Origin: Triplophysa rosa
Taxonomy: Eukaryota > Chordata > Actinopteri > Cypriniformes > Nemacheilidae
Direction of reading: 5' to 3'
Assembly (NCBI RefSeq): GCF_024868665.1
Contig: NC_079891.1
Span: 15,094,243-15,158,242 of the forward strand
DNA length: 64,000 bases
In this document: piece after piece, positions 59,885 to 64,000 of the stretch
Position numbering within the stretch: the first letter of the stretch is position 1
Layout of the letters: every line of letters starts with the position of its first letter
Position numbers and translations under genes: made by a program
Notes under the pieces: model-generated
Told to the model about the DNA's origin: nothing
Seen by the model: only the letters and a program-made list of their open reading frames with translations
Database searches by the model: none

Positions 59885-60475
59885 GGGCCTGATCAGACAG
59901 ATCGCGCCTTTTGCTGTGAGACGCGCCTCTTTTGAATTGTTTTCAGTTGGCAGGGAGCGTTTTGCGCGCTGCTTATGCGCGCCGGGCGCCTCGCGTTTCT
60001 GCCGCCTGCAGCGCCTCGCGTTTTAGGCGGAGCGCTCTGAGCGCCCGAAGTTGAAAAAAACTCAACTCTGAGCAGAAAAGCGCTTCACGTCATGTGTGCT
60101 TTTTTTCCATTGTCCAATCGAATGAGTGGAGAGGCGGGCCTTCCGATACGGTGACGGAACTTTACAGTTAATTGAAACGTCCGGAGACTGCAATGATGAA
60201 GGAGAAACTTGTGCTGGCTGACACGGGTTAACCGAGAAAGGTCCGAGCAAACGCCCTCTGCTTGTACCTTTTTAAAGTTTCTGATGATATGACAGTTAAC
60301 AGCAACTAGAGCGATCGCGCTATAATCCTTGACTGACAGGACAGCTGTTTTGATGGTTACCTAGCAACATAAAAAAACAGCTGCGCGCTTCTCTTTTCAA
60401 AGAGTCAATCAAAAGAGCAGCGCAGCACGCCTCGCGTTTTCGAACAAGAAAAGCGCGTTCTGTGTGATCGTACCC
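59885..60475. mobile_element. PIF/Harbinger-type MITE, 591 bp, TTA duplication
   Basis: Ends GGGCCTGATCAGACAGATCG and, reverse-complemented, GGGTACGATCACACAGAACG. TTA flanks at 59882-59884 and 60476-60478. CpG- and GCGC-rich subterminal sequence at both ends. Non-coding. Confidence 0.78.
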
Positions 60476-60480
60476 TTATA

Positions 60481-61025
60481 CGCCCTTTTCACATGACGTC
60501 ACGCATCTACCGTTCTGCCGCGAAGCAGTGTATCATTACTTCCGCTAGCACTCCAGTTCATAAGGTGGCGATAATGGACCTATAAGCTGGTTTGCCAACC
60601 GCCAGTAAAACCGCCATACAAAACCCAAGCAGAAGAAGAAGTTACTTCTGCTAGCGCCTCAGAATGGAGTTTACAAAGTCCCTTGCACATCTGCCACAAA
60701 TACGGCTAGATGATGTACAACGTCTTGCAGACAAATTTTCGCTAACGACAAGATGAAAGCTAGAGAAAGGATACAAATTCTTCTTTGAACAGTACCTGTT
60801 TGATTATGAAGGTAAGTGTTTTGTTTTCTTTTTGTGTTAGCGAAGGTGCTAGGATAAGTGCTTGAATATGTGTTCTGTCAGTTTTTTTTCCACTGTTGTT
60901 AAATTCCAGCGCGACGGCAAAACGGAAGTTCTTCTTCCTCTTGTTTGTTGCAAGACGGATGTTACGTTACGATACACTGCTTTGCGAAAAGGCGGAAGTT
61001 AAGTGACGTCATTGTGAAAAGGGCC
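60481..61025 (+). mobile_element. ISL2EU-like non-autonomous element with exon remnant
   Basis: Ends CGCCCTTTTCACATGACGTC and, reverse-complemented, GGCCCTTTTCACAATGACGT. TA lies on both sides (60479-60480 and 61026-61027). It holds a first-exon-like frame at 60664-60811 with a splice donor. Of the known fish families, ISL2EU elements, which carry an accessory YqaJ-type protein, fit best; Harbinger is an alternative. Confidence 0.6.
60664..60811 (+). pseudogene. Transposon accessory-protein first exon remnant
   Basis: From ATG 60664 it reads MEFTKSLAHLPQIRLDDVQR then LADKFSLTTR, a stop (60754-60756), and KLEKGYKFFFEQYLFDYE, ending at a GTAAGT donor (60812). The pattern HLP...DDVQ...KLEKGYKFF...Y is familiar to me from the N-terminus of fish ISL2EU-type accessory (YqaJ-like) proteins. 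The internal stop kills it, and no downstream exon lies within the element. Confidence 0.5.
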
Positions 61026-61063
61026 TATTTAGCGCGTTCTTCAGTTCACAGCAGCACATTGGA

Positions 61064-61758
61064 TAGTGATGGGAAGTTCGGATCATTTTACTGACTCGGA
61101 TCTTTGAGTCTCGTTCAGCAAAATGAACGAATCTTTTTTCGAGTCATATCGTTCATTTCGTTCATTATGCAAACGTTGATCACATTACAAACAATACAAA
61201 ACTATAATGCTATAAGAAACAGAAAAGATTAATTCATTGTTTACCTGGGTCTTTAGTCTATGATTAGCTCACCACACCTCTTATCTGACAAGTCCTCGGG
61301 TTTGACTCCTTCGTTCATCACGTGACAGCGTCGTAAGCTAAACCAATGCAGTCAGAGCCGGAAAGAGAATTGATTAGTTCACCTCTCGAGTCTTCGGGTT
61401 TGAATCGTTCGTTCATCACGTGACAGCGTCGTAAGCTAAACCAATGCAGTCTGAGCCGGAAAGAGAATTGATTAGTTCACCTCTCGAGTCTTCGGGTTTG
61501 ACTCGTTCGTTCATCACGTGACAGCGTCGTAAGCTAAACCAATGCAGTCTGAGCCGGAAAGAGAATTGATTAGTTCACCTCTCGAGTCTTCGGGTTTGAA
61601 TCGTTCGTTCTTCTTGAATTCCAGTACAGGACCCATAGAATGTTGCGCAATGCGCATGCGCGGCTGAACGAATCACTCCCTACGACGACTCGTTCTTCTC
61701 GAGTCACATTAAAGATTCGTTCAAAATGAACGAATCGTTCAAGAACGACCCATCACTA
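61064..61758. mobile_element. hAT non-autonomous transposon, 695 bp, perfect 8-bp duplication
   Basis: Ends TAGTGATGGGAAGTTCGGA and GTTCAAGAACGACCCATCACTA. ACATTGGA flanks both sides (61056-61063 and 61759-61766), an exact 8-bp target duplication. The subterminal part is packed with GAACGAATC/TTCGTTC motifs, and a 98-bp tandem repeat fills the centre. Non-coding. Confidence 0.9.
61295..61612. repeat. 98-bp tandem repeat, about 3.2 copies
   Basis: Each unit contains TTCGTTCATCACGTGACAGC, GTCGTAAGCTAAACCAATGC and CCGGAAAGAGAATTGATTAG. CACGTG E-boxes recur every 98 bases (61319, 61417, 61515). Copies differ at few positions, so the expansion is recent. Confidence 0.92.
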
Positions 61759-61766
61759 ACATTGGA

Positions 61767-64000
61767 GTGAACGTCATAAGCAGAGTAACATTACAAGGTG
61801 TGTGCATTAACATGACATCTGCATTTTGCCATTCTTTGTTATAAATGCAGCTTAATATGACGCGGGAGCGATACAAGACCCTTTCTCATCCACTGTAAAA
61901 ACGTTTTGTCTGCGTTCACCCCTCGTTAACTAACGTTTGTTGTTTATGTTACCTCCAGCAAAATGAAAGCACTTCACACCAATGACGGCATACTTTAGAA
62001 AACGATCATGATGAAATTGTATCGCGCAGAAATGTGTCATTCATGATGATGTGGCGTTTGATTTTTCTGCACCTAAGTTATAGAGAGTTGACGGTAGTTT
62101 TGACAGCCCCGGAAAGACTACGGGCAGATAGAGTAACGTTACTGTTGTTCAGCCTGGTATATACATCCTCATTGGAGGCTGAGTCCCTCTAATATGGAAA
62201 TCTAGAATCGCCCCTGCTCCTCATTAATAACCTTTGCCCAATTGGATCGATTGATCTCACCAACAGGCAGAAGAGAGAGGTATTAAGGTCATGATGTAAA
62301 TTACAAGAAATGCGTTTGTGACGCAAACTGCAAGTGACTTTAATCTGAGGAATTGCTATCCCCCCAAACCCCCCAACTTTTCTATCTGCCCCTCCAGCAG
62401 GTCTGGACACGTACTGGAGCTCTTTGAAATGCATCTTCCTTCAGGCCAGCCAAAAAACATGCTTTCTCAGAAACCAAATGCTCTTTCTCATCTTTGGAGT
62501 CTTTTGAGATCTCGACAAAACAAGATGAAATCTGGATTTATGTTGCTTTGTATCATTGTATAGCCATTACTGTTAAGCAGCCGTTTCAGCTGCTGTTCAT
62601 AACCCTGCAGTGAACTAAATTGGCTCTCCTTCCTTTAGAAATGACAAAGTCTAAAGAGAGATTGTAGCATTGTATGCCGATTCCAGACCAATTTATTTGG
62701 ACTCATAGGATTCATAATCTAAATTAATCTTACAATTTATGTTATTTCACAGGTAATGACATCTAAAAGTTTGTGATATGCATTTCTATTGCTGGTTCAA
62801 GTTTACCTAGTAAAATTGTGAGTTAATTCAACTTTAAAATATTAGTCAACTCAACCAGAAATTAATTGAGTTAACTAATATTTTTAAGTTGAATTAATTT
62901 AAAATTTGAAGGCAACCATTTTAAATTAATCCAACAAAAAACAACAAATGTTTTTTGACAGTAAGTAAAATGAATTGTTTAGATATATAGAAAGTATGTG
63001 ATATGCGTTTTCAACTTCAATTAAGGTTCTCATTTACACCAGAAATGACCAGGATGTTAGTTTCAAACCCACAAGAACAAAACAAAGACACAAAACTCAT
63101 AAATGCCACAACAATGGAAACAAACACATTTTGTTTGTTACCTAACAAGCGAAATAAGAACCTTGAGAATGCCGTGTAGCTGAAGGGTGTAACTAAGTCT
63201 ATCTACTGAGTATTTTGATGAGTGATTTGTTTTCCATGCTTTGTCAAACCACACATTTTGTTTGTTAGTTAATTCCTTGTAAATTGGAATTATGTCTCTT
63301 TGTGGTTCCCTATATCAGGACATAACTTTTCACAAATCAGACTTATACAACTTGACAGATACAAGTATCAGGAGATTTTGTGATGTGAAATGTGGGCTCA
63401 AAGTGAAGCAAATAGCTCACATTTGCTTTTTGATTTACTGAAGCCTTTCGCCTACTGTTACCGAAAACATACAGTATATTAATAGAGATTTTCCTGACAG
63501 TTTGATTCAAAGCTAGAACAATCAAGCCCAAGTGTCATACGAATTGTAGGAGTCATGCTGCGCTCACAATTTTTCCCACCAACCCCCTCCAACAACGCCA
63601 CCAATACCTAATCCCCTCAAAGTTCCCAGCCAAACAAGACGGCAGGAGGGGAGGAGACAAGAGAAAGTTAAAGCTGCTGTGTTAACCAGCTTACTGCAAT
63701 TAAAATTTATTTAGGGCTTACAAGGAGTCCTTTTACTATTGAATAAATCAGAGTTGATATGACACGGTTCAGGTGAAAGTGGTGATTCTGAGTAGTTCTG
63801 GCAAAGGTCTTGTCTCCCTGTAATTACACCGTCCCACCTCCAGAGCTCTGGGTTCCAGTATAGGAACGCCCCTCTTCTGAGCGCTGGAAACTTCATCCCC
63901 TGTCCAACTGCCCCCAGCCTTCGCTGTGCTTCTAATCATGTTGTTAAAAGAAATGTCAGTATACACCAGTGGTTCCATTGAAAGTAGGCAGGTGAAGTGT
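61767..64000. other. Intergenic, mostly unique
   Basis: No gene recognised. A degenerate repeat related to the EnSpm-like family may lie at 62790-62960 (GTTAATTCAACTTTAAAATA paired with TATTTTTAAGTTGAATTAAT). 63.54-63.98 kb is GC-richer and repeat-poor; frames on the minus strand there have no domain. Confidence 0.4.

Overview
The window is vertebrate DNA, almost certainly from a cyprinid-like teleost. It has a single intronless host gene of clear vertebrate type. The rest is AT-rich intergenic sequence loaded with repeat families typical of cyprinid genomes: L2 LINEs, V-SINE-type tails, hAT, EnSpm/CACTA-, PIF/Harbinger- and ISL2EU-like non-autonomous DNA transposons, and short gypsy-type solo LTRs. 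Nothing bacterial is present: no operons, CRISPR array, rRNA, or functional tRNA gene. There is one assembly gap of N (40533-40840).

The one confident protein-coding gene is gas1 (19512-20306, +), encoding a GPI-anchored, Gas1-type Hedgehog co-receptor of 264 residues with two cysteine-rich GDNF-receptor-like domains. Upstream lies a promoter-like stretch (GC box, CRE-like site, CCAAT box, about 18.83-18.88 kb). Just before the start codon is a cluster of five upstream ATGs. I cannot say from this sequence alone whether it is the gas1a or gas1b paralogue.

Layout. 1-5.1 kb: a TTAA-bounded non-autonomous DNA transposon followed by a nearly full-length, frameshifted L2 LINE. 7.0-8.7 kb: a tRNA-headed SINE, a 327-bp solo LTR and a hAT-like element with an internal minisatellite. 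10.9-11.5 kb: a second solo LTR. 11.5-18.7 kb: intergenic, with a few short repeats. 18.7-22.6 kb: the gas1 locus. 22.6-33.6 kb: intergenic with scattered repeats. 33.7-36.6 kb: a minus-strand L2 LINE fragment split by a Harbinger MITE and an EnSpm-like element, then a palindromic repeat. 38.8-41.3 kb: a repeat with a THAP-like exon remnant, then a solo LTR whose interior is an opposed pair of tandem arrays around the gap. 42.5-51.7 kb: hAT-like elements, a truncated LTR, an EnSpm-like element and two more copies of the TTAA family. 51.9-52.7 kb: the inverted second copy of the THAP-bearing repeat. 52.7-59.8 kb: mostly unique sequence with candidate conserved non-coding stretches. 59.9-61.8 kb: three DNA transposons of different superfamilies almost end to end. 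61.8-64 kb: unique sequence.

The window therefore reads as one developmental gene in a gene-poor landscape, with a datable record of nested transposon insertions. The most unusual items are the solo LTR packed with repeated perfect splice-donor motifs in opposed arrays around the gap, the pair of TTAA-ended repeats that keep a THAP-like exon and its splice donor, the ISL2EU-like element that keeps a first-exon remnant, and the upstream-ATG cluster of gas1.
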